The notes beneath the pieces are model-generated. The model did not search any database and was not told the DNA's origin. It was given only the letters and a program-made list of their open reading frames with translations. The position numbers and the translations under genes were made by a program. 64,000 nt of DNA from Collinsella sp. (GTDB lineage: Bacteria > Actinomycetota > Coriobacteriia > Coriobacteriales > Coriobacteriaceae), in NCBI GenBank assembly GCA_019419455.1, contig DXZW01000018.1, forward strand, positions 1 through 64,000, given 5' to 3'. This document shows positions 32,305 through 40,411 of this stretch, piece after piece. Position 1 is the stretch's first letter; the number at the start of each line of letters is the position of its first letter.

Positions 32305-32586
32305 GTGTCCGTTGTAAAGCCTTGCATTGACGATCTTCTGGAGAAGACCGATCACAACCGCTTCCTGCTCGCTTCGCTTGCCTCCAAGCGCGCCTGCGAC
32401 ATCAATAGCATGCTGCGTGGCCAGCACAACCGCGTGCTTGCCGTCCAGGATGTCGATGACATCACCATCGGGCTTTCCGGTGCCGATACCATCTCGATGG
32501 CTATGGATGAGATTGTCGACGGCGACATCTCTTACGACGAGGCCCGTTACGAGAAGGCGCTCGGCCACAAGGTTGCTGAAGCCTAA
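32305..32586 (+). CDS. rpoZ: RNA polymerase omega subunit
   Basis: 93 aa. Omega helps fold beta-prime. The diagnostic helix is NRFLLASLASKRACDINSM near the N-terminus, matching the usual N-R-[FY]-x-L...AKRAR-[QD]-I pattern, with CIDDLLEKTD before it. The C-terminal 40 residues are acidic and variable. The GTG is preceded by GATCTGAGG. thiI begins at the next base after the stop. Confidence 0.93.
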   Translation: MSVVKPCIDDLLEKTDHNRFLLASLASKRACDINSMLRGQHNRVLAVQDVDDITIGLSGADTISMAMDEIVDGDISYDEARYEKALGHKVAEA

Positions 32587-33831
32587 ATGGCGGCTCGCGT
32601 CTGCCTGGTCCACTATCACGAGGTTGGACTTAAGGGTAAGAACCGCGCACATTTTGAGCATATCCTCATGGATAACATCAAGGCGGCCTTGGCCGCCTTT
32701 TCCGTGAATGCCGTGTCTCGAATTTCCGGTTATATCCTCGTGACCTTTAACGAGCATCAGGCCGACGAGGCGGCGCGTGTCATTCGCACCGTTCCCGGCG
32801 TTGCTCGTGTGTCTTTGGCGTATCACACCAATCGCGACCCTCAGGAGTACTGTGCTGCCGCCGTGAAGGCGCTGCGTGAGTTTGGTTCCTTCGATTCGTT
32901 TAAGGTGCACGCCAAGCGCTCCAATACCGACTATGAGCTCACCTCGATTGACATCAATCGTCAGGTGGGCGAGGTGTTGTGCGAGGCGTTTCCTGATAAA
33001 AAGGTTCAGATGCACGATCCTGACGCTATGGTGAACGTACTGGTGGTCCAGGGTAGCGTCTACGTGTATGCGCGCTCCGAGCGCGGCGTGGGCGGTCTGC
33101 CGGTGGGTTCTGCTGGCAAGGTCGTGACGCTGCTGTCGTCGGGTATCGATTCTCCGGTGGCGACCTGGATGCTCGCGCGTCGCGGCGCGGTGTGCGTGCC
33201 GGTACATTTCTCTGGTCGTCCGCAGACGCCCGATACGAGCGAGTATTTGGTGCAGGACATCATCCGTGCGCTGGAGCCGGGTGTCCAGATCGGCCGCCTG
33301 TACGTGGTGCCGTTTGGCGACTGCCAGCGTGAGATTTCGGTCACCTGTCCCAGCAACCTGCGCGTGATCATGTATCGCCGCATTATGTATTCGGTTGCCG
33401 AGCGCATTGCACACATCGAGGGCGCCAAGGCCATCGTGACGGGCGAATCGCTTGGACAGGTTGCCTCCCAAACGCTTGAGAATATCATGGCCGTTAACGA
33501 GGCCGTGAAGATCCCCGTGTTCCGTCCGCTCATCGGTTCGGACAAGCAGGAGATCATCGCGCGCGCCGAGGAGATTGGTACGTTCGATATCTCGACTGAG
33601 GCCGCTCCCGACTGCTGCACGCTGTTTATGCCGCGTCGTCCCGAGACGCACGCTAAACTCGATGCCGTGCATGAGGCCTGGGAGTTGTTCGATCACGAGG
33701 AGATGATCGAGCGCCTACTCAAGCAGACCGAGTACATCGACTTCGAAAGCAACACGTATAAGGCCCCTAAGACCTTAAAGCGCAAACATTCGGAGCTTGC
33801 TCCGCGTGAGATTTACCAAGATCACGAGTAA
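32587..33831 (+). CDS. thiI: tRNA 4-thiouridine synthetase ThiI
   Basis: 414 aa. It makes s4U8 in tRNA and can supply sulfur for thiamine. N-terminal ferredoxin-like and THUMP domains (about 1-165) are followed by a PP-loop adenylation domain. The loop reads LLSSGIDSPVATW, with Ser where most members have Gly (SGGIDSP). GESLGQVASQTLENI and DCCTLFMPRRPETHA are also conserved. There is no rhodanese domain, as in Gram-positive members. The ATG abuts the rpoZ stop, and the gene ends at a strong terminator. Confidence 0.95.
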   Translation: MAARVCLVHYHEVGLKGKNRAHFEHILMDNIKAALAAFSVNAVSRISGYILVTFNEHQADEAARVIRTVPGVARVSLAYHTNRDPQEYCAAAVKALREFGSFDSFKVHAKRSNTDYELTSIDINRQVGEVLCEAFPDKKVQMHDPDAMVNVLVVQGSVYVYARSERGVGGLPVGSAGKVVTLLSSGIDSPVATWMLARRGAVCVPVHFSGRPQTPDTSEYLVQDIIRALEPGVQIGRLYVVPFGDCQREISVTCPSNLRVIMYRRIMYSVAERIAHIEGAKAIVTGESLGQVASQTLENIMAVNEAVKIPVFRPLIGSDKQEIIARAEEIGTFDISTEAAPDCCTLFMPRRPETHAKLDAVHEAWELFDHEEMIERLLKQTEYIDFESNTYKAPKTLKRKHSELAPREIYQDHE

Positions 33832-33842
33832 ATTTGTGCATA

Positions 33843-33874
33843 GACCGACGATGCGCTTGCATCGTCGGTCTTTT
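33843..33874 (+). terminator. Rho-independent terminator of mihF-thiI
   Basis: A perfect 12-bp stem (33843-33854 with 33859-33870) with a GCTT loop is followed by TTTT. Confidence 0.9.
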
Positions 33875-33949
33875 GCTATCTGGGCATTTTGCGGCTAAGT
33901 GTTCATTTGCTGACGTGTGCCTGAATAAATGGACAGATTTGTGCAAGGT

Positions 33950-33969
33950 TTTGGTCAGCTTTTGGTTTG
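33950..33969 (+). promoter_or_regulatory. Putative competence operator: TTTGGT direct repeat upstream of comEA-comEC
   Basis: TTTGGTCAGCTTTTGGTTTG, identical over 20 bases to 4605-4624, lies 95 bp before the comEA start (91 bp at yraN). The two TTTGGT units are 11 bp apart. A perfect 12-bp palindrome (AAAACCGGTTTT, 33976-33987) follows. No clear -10 is seen. Confidence 0.6.
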
Positions 33970-34044
33970 ACCGCGAAAACCGGTTTTGAAGCATGGCTGT
34001 TGCAGGGCTCTTTTCCTGACACGATGTTGTTGGGAGGTTTTGCT

Positions 34045-34758
34045 ATGGCGCAGCGCGAACAACACGAACGGGTCAAAAAGATGGACCGCTGGGCGGGCAA
34101 GCTGCTCGGTCATAAGGCTGTGGTGGTGGCGATGCTGGGCGTCATTGCGATGGCGAGCGGCTTGGCGATGGCGAACCTTGGCGGCGGTGCCGGCGGTGTG
34201 TCGTTTGAGCGCACTGATGGTACGGGCTCGTTAGTGGAGCCGGGATCCGGCGATGCTTCGAGCGGAAAGACATCCGAAGGCTCTTCGACTAAGGCTTCTG
34301 CCGTGGCAGAGGTCTATGTCGATGTCGATGGCGCCGTTGTGTCGCCCGGTGTATATCGTCTCCAGGACGGCGCGCGGGTGGCTCAGGCGATAGATGCCGC
34401 CGGCGGGCTGGCGCCCGAGGCAGACGTTACGGGGCTCAATCGGGCATCTAAGGTCGTCGATGGGCAGAAGATTCACGTTCCAACGGTGGGGGAGCAGCAG
34501 GCGTCCATTGCGGAAGCCGGTGTTGATGGTGGGGCTTCCGCATCATTGGGCGTGAGTGGCGCAACGGGCCTAGTCAACATCAATACGGCAAGCGCGGCAG
34601 AGCTGCAGACGCTCTCGGGCATCGGCCCCTCCATGGCCCAGTCGATTATCGATGAGCGTACAAAGAACGGTGCTTTTGCCTCGGTTGACGATCTGATGCG
34701 TGTGTCGGGAATCGGCGAGAAGAAGCTTGCCAAAATTAAAGATTGCATCTGCGTATGA
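34045..34758 (+). CDS. comEA: ComEA-type DNA receptor
   Basis: 237 aa. ComEA binds double-stranded DNA at the outer face of the membrane during uptake. A single N-terminal anchor (about 29-49, VVVAMLGVIAMASGLAMANL) is followed by a Ser/Gly/Lys-rich spacer. An SLBB-like domain comes next (VYVDVDGAVVSPGVYRLQDGARVAQAIDAAGG), then two helix-hairpin-helix motifs (VNINTASAAELQTLSGIGPSMAQSII and VDDLMRVSGIGEKKLAKI). The ATG at 34045 has GGGAGG 7 nt upstream and gives a normal positively charged N-terminus. The stop overlaps comEC (ATGA). Confidence 0.94.
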   Translation: MAQREQHERVKKMDRWAGKLLGHKAVVVAMLGVIAMASGLAMANLGGGAGGVSFERTDGTGSLVEPGSGDASSGKTSEGSSTKASAVAEVYVDVDGAVVSPGVYRLQDGARVAQAIDAAGGLAPEADVTGLNRASKVVDGQKIHVPTVGEQQASIAEAGVDGGASASLGVSGATGLVNINTASAAELQTLSGIGPSMAQSIIDERTKNGAFASVDDLMRVSGIGEKKLAKIKDCICV

Positions 34759-37058
34759 GTGCGACAGAGCGCGAGCATGTGATGCCTCCGCGGCCCTTGA
34801 TGCCGTGGACGATGGCTCTGTGTGCCGGCGTGTGCATGAGCTGCGCCTTGGTGCTCAACGTGGCCGCTGATGCGCTGCTGAGGGAGCAGGCGCCGGCGGT
34901 CGGGCTGCTATGGGCCATTCCCGTTGCGGCGGCGGTATTCGTTGTGCTGGCTCAATTTTGTGCACCGCTTGCTCCTTGGAAGCGGTGGCTGTATGCCGCG
35001 TCCGTTGGTCTCGTGGCGGGAGCGGTCGTCTCGGCGTGGTGGGCTGCGGGCACGCTCAACGCCTCGAAGGCGCTCGACGGTCGAGCGGCAAGCGGCCTCG
35101 AGTTTGTCGTGCAGGGCGATCCATCCATAAACGACGACGTGTATTCCTATACCTGCGAGGCACGTGCGGACGGTAAGAACTTGGCAACGGTTCGCCTATC
35201 GTGCGACCTCGAGCTCAAGGTCGGGGCGCACGCGCGTGTTATCGGTCGCGTTTCACGTTTTGAGAACGATGCATATGGAAGATCGCGCGTGCTCCGAGGC
35301 GAGGTGCGCAAGGTTCAAGCCGTTCGGATTGTGTCGGTCGATGAGGGCTTTCCGGGGCCGCTGCTTCGACTGCGAAATGGGCTGCTTGCGTCCATCGCGC
35401 CTGCGACCGACCCGGCGCGTGCGCTCATAGCCGGTGTCGTCTGTGGTCGTTCGGCCGAGCTGCGCGCCCAACCGGCGGGCGACTGGTTTTCGGTGACGGG
35501 AACGGCGCATCTTATCGCCGTCTCGGGCAGCCATTTGGCTATCGTGGGGTTTGTAATCGAGGGTGTATTGCAAAAGACTCGGTGTTCGCGTGGTCTTCAG
35601 CGGGCGATATTGGCGATAACGCTTGTGGGCTACGCTGCCTTTACGGGCGCGTCTCCCTCGGCCGTGCGCGCATGCTGCATGGTGTTCGCGACGCTTGTCG
35701 TAAACGGCGCGGGGCGTCGCCGGCACGGCGCATCGGCTCTCTTCGTAACCATGTCCATCTTTGTGCTACTGCGGCCGAAGGTGCTGTTCGAGATGGGCTT
35801 TCAGCTTTCATGTGCCAGCGTTTTAGCCATTCTGTGCTTTTGCCCCTATGCGACCTACGCTTTGGGTGAGCTGGGCGTGCCATCGGGCGTCGCCAGCATG
35901 CTTTCCGTCACGCTGTGCTCGCAACTGGCGACTCTTCCCATTACCATTCCCGCCTTCGGTACGTTCTCGCTCATTGCTCCGCTGGCAAATGCAGTCATCG
36001 GTCCGGTGGTGAGCGTACTGCTTGCTGTGTCGATCGTGCTTGTTCCCTTTTCGCTCGTGGCGCCGTTGCGGACTTGGGCGCTCGTTGTGCCCATGCTTGC
36101 CGCCCGTTGCGCGCTGTTCTTTGAGCAGCTCTTTGCTGCCGTTCCGGGCGCATCCGTGAGTGTGTCGCCCGATAGCGTGTGGATTTACCTGGTGCCGTGT
36201 TTGCTGGCGGTTCTGCTGGTCTGGTGGCCGCGTCCCCGTGCACGTCCTATGGCGGTGGGGCTTGCATGCCTGGTGCTCTTGGCTGCTATTCCGTATGTCT
36301 ACTGGGATCGATTCGCTCCGCCTTCGGTGACGGTGCTCGATGTGGGCCAAGCCGATGCGATTCTTATCCGCCAGGGCGGCGTAGTAGCGCTCGTCGACTG
36401 CGGGCTCGACGAGCGCGTGGTAGCGGCGTTGGTTCGCAATAACGTGCACCATATCGATGCCGTCTTTGTGACGCATTGGGATGAGGACCACTGGGGTGGT
36501 CTGCCTGCCATGCTCGAACAGTTTTCGGTCGGAACGATTGCTGTGGCGGCGGATGCGCTTGAGGATGCTCCTGCTGAGGTATTGAACCGACCTGGCGTGG
36601 AGTATCGGCAGGTGCGCCGTGGGGATACGGTCGACATCGGCTCATTTTGCGGCCGCGTGATGTGGCCATTCAAGTCCGTGGATGGCGAGGGAAATGAGGA
36701 CTCGCTTGTCCTGCTGCTCTCTTATGTTCAGGAAGGCAAGGGCCTGCGTATGCTCCTCACCGGTGATGCCGAGCTCGATCAAGAACGGGAATTCGTGCAG
36801 GAGGTGGGGGATATCGATGTACTTAAACTTGGGCATCACGGCTCTAAGGTTTCAGTCGATGGTGAGTTGCTGGACGTCCTGAAGCCCGAGCTTTCCCTTG
36901 CGAGTGCGGGCGAGGGGAATCGATACGGCCATCCGTCCGATGCCTGCATCGATGCCGTTAAGGAAACGGGTGGTGTGTTCGCGTGCACTATCGAACACGG
37001 CGACATTACCGTCACGCCGACTGCGAATGGCTTTGCGATGCGATGCCAGCGACCGTGA
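34755..37058 (+). CDS. comEC: ComEC/Rec2-family DNA uptake channel
   Basis: 767 aa. It forms the inner-membrane channel for single-stranded DNA uptake. Two N-terminal membrane spans are followed by a soluble DUF4131/OB-like region (about 95-210), the multi-span competence domain (AVSGSHLAIVGFVIEG, GASPSAVRACCM, FQLSCASVLAI) and a C-terminal metallo-beta-lactamase domain (VTVLDVGQADAILIRQGG, FVTHWDEDHWGG, LKLGHHGSK). The full three-part architecture is retained, so the channel is probably functional. The ATG overlaps the comEA stop; a second ATG nine codons later is possible. Confidence 0.95.
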   Translation: MSATEREHVMPPRPLMPWTMALCAGVCMSCALVLNVAADALLREQAPAVGLLWAIPVAAAVFVVLAQFCAPLAPWKRWLYAASVGLVAGAVVSAWWAAGTLNASKALDGRAASGLEFVVQGDPSINDDVYSYTCEARADGKNLATVRLSCDLELKVGAHARVIGRVSRFENDAYGRSRVLRGEVRKVQAVRIVSVDEGFPGPLLRLRNGLLASIAPATDPARALIAGVVCGRSAELRAQPAGDWFSVTGTAHLIAVSGSHLAIVGFVIEGVLQKTRCSRGLQRAILAITLVGYAAFTGASPSAVRACCMVFATLVVNGAGRRRHGASALFVTMSIFVLLRPKVLFEMGFQLSCASVLAILCFCPYATYALGELGVPSGVASMLSVTLCSQLATLPITIPAFGTFSLIAPLANAVIGPVVSVLLAVSIVLVPFSLVAPLRTWALVVPMLAARCALFFEQLFAAVPGASVSVSPDSVWIYLVPCLLAVLLVWWPRPRARPMAVGLACLVLLAAIPYVYWDRFAPPSVTVLDVGQADAILIRQGGVVALVDCGLDERVVAALVRNNVHHIDAVFVTHWDEDHWGGLPAMLEQFSVGTIAVAADALEDAPAEVLNRPGVEYRQVRRGDTVDIGSFCGRVMWPFKSVDGEGNEDSLVLLLSYVQEGKGLRMLLTGDAELDQEREFVQEVGDIDVLKLGHHGSKVSVDGELLDVLKPELSLASAGEGNRYGHPSDACIDAVKETGGVFACTIEHGDITVTPTANGFAMRCQRP

Positions 37059-37066
37059 TGACATCG

Positions 37067-37096
37067 TTGGCGCGCGGCTGGCCCCTGGGCTAAAAT
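37067..37096 (+). promoter_or_regulatory. Promoter of holA
   Basis: TTGGCG at 37067-37072 and TAAAAT at 37091-37096 have 18-bp spacing, just downstream of the comEC stop. holA may therefore be expressed independently of the com genes. Confidence 0.55.
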
Positions 37097-37136
37097 GGCA
37101 CGGTACGAATTCGAGAGCCTGCGGGAGGGGAGCGCA

Positions 37137-38099
37137 ATGTCCGAAACCGGTCTGCTGCCGGCATATCTGATCGTCGGTACCGACGGCGTCAAGCGCGATC
37201 ACGCCGTCTCGCGTATGAAGGCGCGTCTGGAAAAGTCGGGTATGGTCGAGTTCAATCTCGACGAGCGCGACATGACCAAGGACCCCGATATCGAGTCCAT
37301 TATCGGCTCGCTTAACACCTTTCCGATGGGCAGCGAGTTTCGCTTGGTAATCCTTGATGGCTGCTCAAAGCTCGCTAAGGCGGTCTCAGAGCCGCTCGTC
37401 GAGTACCTCGCAAGTCCCAGCCCCACAACGGTCTGCCTCATCATCGCCGACTCGCTTGCCAAGAACACGCGCCTGTATAAGGCGATCGCCAAGATCGACA
37501 AGAAGGCCGTGATCGATTGCTCCGGCACCAAGCGCTGGGAGCTACCGCGCCGCGTGCAGCAGATGGCGACGCAGCACGGCAAGTCGATCTCGACGGCGGC
37601 CGCCGAGGAGCTCGTCTCGCGTTCGGGTGAAAACACCCGCATGCTCGATAACGACTTGGCCAAGCTCGCTCAGATGGTCGAGGCACCGCAAATTGAGCTT
37701 TCCGATGTGGAACGCTGGATCGTGCGCACGGCCGAAGTCCAGCCTTGGGACTTCCTCAACGCCGTCTCGGCTCGCGATATGCGGCGTTCGCTCGAGCTCT
37801 TTAAGATTCTGCCCTCCAAGAGCTACGTGTGGACCTACACGCTGCTATGCGGCCGCATCCGTGAGCTGATCGTCGCCAAGGCGCTCGATGGGCGTGGACA
37901 GGGGCGTGAGCTCGCCGCGACGCTCAAGCTTCAGGCCTGGCAGGTCAAGAATCACCTTACCTGGGCACGTCGTTTTTCGATGACCGAGCTCGTTGCCGCG
38001 CTCGAGGGTGCCGTCGATGTGGAGCTCGCGCTCAAGGGTTCGGCCGATTCTCAGACCGCGCTTTTGCTCTGGATTACGAACATCTTGAGAAAATCGTGA
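37137..38099 (+). CDS. holA: DNA polymerase III delta subunit
   Basis: 320 aa. Delta opens the sliding clamp within the clamp loader. The family is poorly conserved; support comes from LPAYLIVGTDGVKRDHAVSRMKARL at the start, the FPMGSEFRLVILDGCSKL strand, CLIIADSLAKNTRLYKAI, the helix AEELVSRSGENTRMLDNDLAKLAQ, and a C-terminal collar-like region ending SADSQTALLLWITNIL. comEC-holA-rpsT is a conserved order in Gram-positives. The ATG at 37137 follows GGAGGGGAG. Confidence 0.92.
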   Translation: MSETGLLPAYLIVGTDGVKRDHAVSRMKARLEKSGMVEFNLDERDMTKDPDIESIIGSLNTFPMGSEFRLVILDGCSKLAKAVSEPLVEYLASPSPTTVCLIIADSLAKNTRLYKAIAKIDKKAVIDCSGTKRWELPRRVQQMATQHGKSISTAAAEELVSRSGENTRMLDNDLAKLAQMVEAPQIELSDVERWIVRTAEVQPWDFLNAVSARDMRRSLELFKILPSKSYVWTYTLLCGRIRELIVAKALDGRGQGRELAATLKLQAWQVKNHLTWARRFSMTELVAALEGAVDVELALKGSADSQTALLLWITNILRKS

Positions 38100-38148
38100 T
38101 GATACCTGCCTATTTGACAAATTCGTTCTATCCCTTTGAGGGGGAGCG

Positions 38149-38157
38149 TGCTATAGT
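38149..38157 (+). promoter_or_regulatory. Extended -10 of rpsT
   Basis: TGCTATAGT at 38149-38157 repeats the rpmB promoter string. A leader of about 70 nt precedes the gene. TTGACA at 38113-38118 is too far away to be its -35. Confidence 0.55.
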
Positions 38158-38232
38158 AGGCGCTTGCATGACCTCACCGTGTCTCAGAGGTGTCATACAT
38201 TTTTTGCAAGGAACTCGAAAGGAACTCCAGAA

Positions 38233-38499
38233 GTGGCAAACATCAAGTCTCAGAAGAAGCGTATCCGCACCAATGAGGCAGCTCGCATGCGTAACAAGGC
38301 TGTCAAGTCCGAGCTCAAGACGCTGACCAAGCACGTCCAGTCCGCCGTCGCCGAGGGCGACGCCGAGAAGGCCCAGGCTGCCCTCAAGACCGTCACCAAG
38401 CGTCTCGACATGGCTGCCGCCAAGCATGTTATCCACAAGAACCAGGCTTCCAACCGCAAGTCCGGTCTTGCCAAGCTCGTGAACAGCATCAACGCCTAA
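38233..38499 (+). CDS. rpsT: 30S ribosomal protein S20
   Basis: 88 aa. S20 binds 16S rRNA early in assembly. The N-terminus ANIKSQKKRIRTNEAARMRNKAVKSELKT and the C-terminal KHVIHKNQASNRKSGLAKLVNS are diagnostic, and the whole protein is helical and very basic. The GTG at 38233 is chosen because it gives the family start and has AAAGGAA about 9 nt upstream; longer in-frame versions lack a ribosome site. Confidence 0.97.
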   Translation: MANIKSQKKRIRTNEAARMRNKAVKSELKTLTKHVQSAVAEGDAEKAQAALKTVTKRLDMAAAKHVIHKNQASNRKSGLAKLVNSINA

Positions 38500-38535
38500 G
38501 TTGTAAATTTCACACCACACAGATTACGCGCATAA

Positions 38536-38570
38536 ATGGAGCCTGTTTTATGGAACAGGCTCCATTTTTT
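38536..38570 (+). terminator. Rho-independent terminator of rpsT
   Basis: A perfect 12-bp stem (38536-38547 with 38554-38565) runs into TTTTTT. Confidence 0.93.
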
Positions 38571-38582
38571 GTACCGCTCGGG

Positions 38583-38588
38583 TAAGAT
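38583..38588 (+). promoter_or_regulatory. Candidate -10 of lepA, possibly giving a leaderless mRNA
   Basis: TAAGAT ends 7 nt before the lepA ATG, so transcription would start at or next to the start codon. The context CCGCTCGGGTAAGAT resembles CCGCTCGGGTAGAAT at 42692-42706, upstream of the DnaJ-like gene. Confidence 0.35.
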
Positions 38589-38595
38589 AGTCCGC

Positions 38596-40407
38596 ATGAA
38601 TACTTCATTTGACATTTCCCACATCCGCAACTTCTCGATTGTTGCGCACATCGACCATGGCAAGTCCACGATCAGTGACCGCATTCTCGAGCTCACCCAT
38701 ACCGTCGACGAGCGCGACATGGAGTCGCAGCTGCTCGACACCATGGATATCGAGCGCGAGCGCGGCATCACGATCAAGTCCAATGCCGTTCGCGTGTCCT
38801 ATGACGCCGACGATGGCGAGACGTATCAGTTCAACCTGATCGATACGCCGGGCCACGTGGACTTTACCTATGAGGTCTCGCGCTCGCTGGCAGCCTGTGA
38901 GGGCGCGGTGCTCGTTGTCGACGCCACGCAGGGCGTCGAGGCGCAGACCGTCTCCAACGCGACGCTCGCCATGAACGCCAATCTGGACATTGTGCCGGCC
39001 ATCAACAAGATCGACCTGCCCTCGGCACACCCCGACGAGGTTAAGACCGAGATCGAGGATGACCTGGCGATCCCTGCCGATGATGCCGTGTGTGTCTCGG
39101 GCAAGACCGGCGAGGGCATCCACGATCTGCTGGAGTCCATTGTCTTTTTGATCTCTCCGCCCAAGGGCGATGCGAACGCGCCGCTCAAGGCACTTATCCT
39201 GGATTCGTACTTCGACGAGTATCGTGGCGTCGTCGCCACGGTGCGCGTCTTTGACGGCTCAATCAAAAAGGGCGATACCCTGCGCATGATGCAGGAAAAG
39301 GGCGACTTTTTGGTCGATGGCGTGGGCGTCAAGCGTCCCGCCGAGACCCCGGTCGACGCGCTCACGGTCGGCGAGGTCGGATACGTGGTCACGGGCCTGA
39401 AGGACCCCGAGGCCGTTCGCGTGGGCGATACCCTCACGTGGGCGTCGAATCCCTGCCCCGAGCCGCTTCCTGGCTACCGCGAGGCCAAGCCCATGGTCTA
39501 TACGGGCCTGTTCCCGATCGATAACAAGGACTACGAGAACCTGCGTGACGCGCTCGATAAGCTGCACGTCAACGACCCGTCGTTGGTGTGGGAGCCCGAG
39601 ACCTCGGTGGCGCTCGGCTTTGGCTTCCGCGTGGGCTTCTTGGGCCTGCTGCATATGGAGGTCGTCAAGGAGCGCCTGGAGCGCGAGTTCAATCTTGACC
39701 TCATTGCCACGAGCCCCTCGGTGGACTATCACGTGTACAAGACCGATGGCGAGATGATCGATGTCCGCAGCCCGCAGGATCTGCCCGAGGCTACGCGCAT
39801 CGAGCGCATTGAGGAACCCTACCTCAAGGCAAAGATCATCTGCCCGCCTGAGTACACGGGTGCCGTCATGCAGCTCGCCATCGAGCACCGCGGCGTTACG
39901 ACCGACATGATCCACCTGACGAGCAAATCGGTCGAGATGCGCTTCGATATGCCGCTTGCCGAGCTCATCTTGGACTTCTTTGACCAGCTCAAGAGCCGTA
40001 CCAAGGGCTATGCCTCGCTCGACTACGAGTTCAACGAGTACCGTCCCTCCGAGCTCGTTAAGCTCGATATCTTGCTTTCGGGCGACGAGGTGGACGCGCT
40101 GTCGTTTATCGTCCATAAGGACAAGGCCTACGGTCTTGCCCGCGGCCTGTGCGACAAGCTCAAGGAGATTATTCCACGCCAGCTGTTCGAGGTGCCCATC
40201 CAGGGTGCTATCGGCAACAAGATCATTGCCCGCTCCACCGTTAAGGCGCGCCGTAAGGACGTTTTGGCCAAGTGTTACGGCGGCGATATCTCGCGAAAGC
40301 GCAAGCTGCTCGAGAAGCAGAAAGAGGGCAAGAAGCGCATGAAGGCCATCGGCTCGGTTGAGGTCCCGCAGGAGGCCTTTATGGCGATCCTCAAGGTGGA
40401 CGAGTAG
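38596..40407 (+). CDS. lepA: Elongation factor 4 (LepA)
   Basis: 603 aa. It is a ribosome-associated GTPase that helps initiation and back-translocation. G1 is AHIDHGKST, followed by the RGITIKSN switch, DTPGHVDF and NKIDLP; domains II and III follow, and the LepA-specific C-terminal domain contains IPRQLFEVPIQGAIGNKIIARSTVKARRKDVLAKCYGGDISRKRKLLEKQKEGKKRMK. The ATG at 38596 matches the family start; no Shine-Dalgarno is visible ahead of it, in line with a leaderless transcript from TAAGAT. Confidence 0.97.
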   Translation: MNTSFDISHIRNFSIVAHIDHGKSTISDRILELTHTVDERDMESQLLDTMDIERERGITIKSNAVRVSYDADDGETYQFNLIDTPGHVDFTYEVSRSLAACEGAVLVVDATQGVEAQTVSNATLAMNANLDIVPAINKIDLPSAHPDEVKTEIEDDLAIPADDAVCVSGKTGEGIHDLLESIVFLISPPKGDANAPLKALILDSYFDEYRGVVATVRVFDGSIKKGDTLRMMQEKGDFLVDGVGVKRPAETPVDALTVGEVGYVVTGLKDPEAVRVGDTLTWASNPCPEPLPGYREAKPMVYTGLFPIDNKDYENLRDALDKLHVNDPSLVWEPETSVALGFGFRVGFLGLLHMEVVKERLEREFNLDLIATSPSVDYHVYKTDGEMIDVRSPQDLPEATRIERIEEPYLKAKIICPPEYTGAVMQLAIEHRGVTTDMIHLTSKSVEMRFDMPLAELILDFFDQLKSRTKGYASLDYEFNEYRPSELVKLDILLSGDEVDALSFIVHKDKAYGLARGLCDKLKEIIPRQLFEVPIQGAIGNKIIARSTVKARRKDVLAKCYGGDISRKRKLLEKQKEGKKRMKAIGSVEVPQEAFMAILKVDE

Positions 40408-40411
40408 GTCT

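Noticed and set aside
34045..37058. CRISPR array or defence island near the com genes
   Set aside because: No spaced direct repeats and no cas-like genes; the content is competence and replication.
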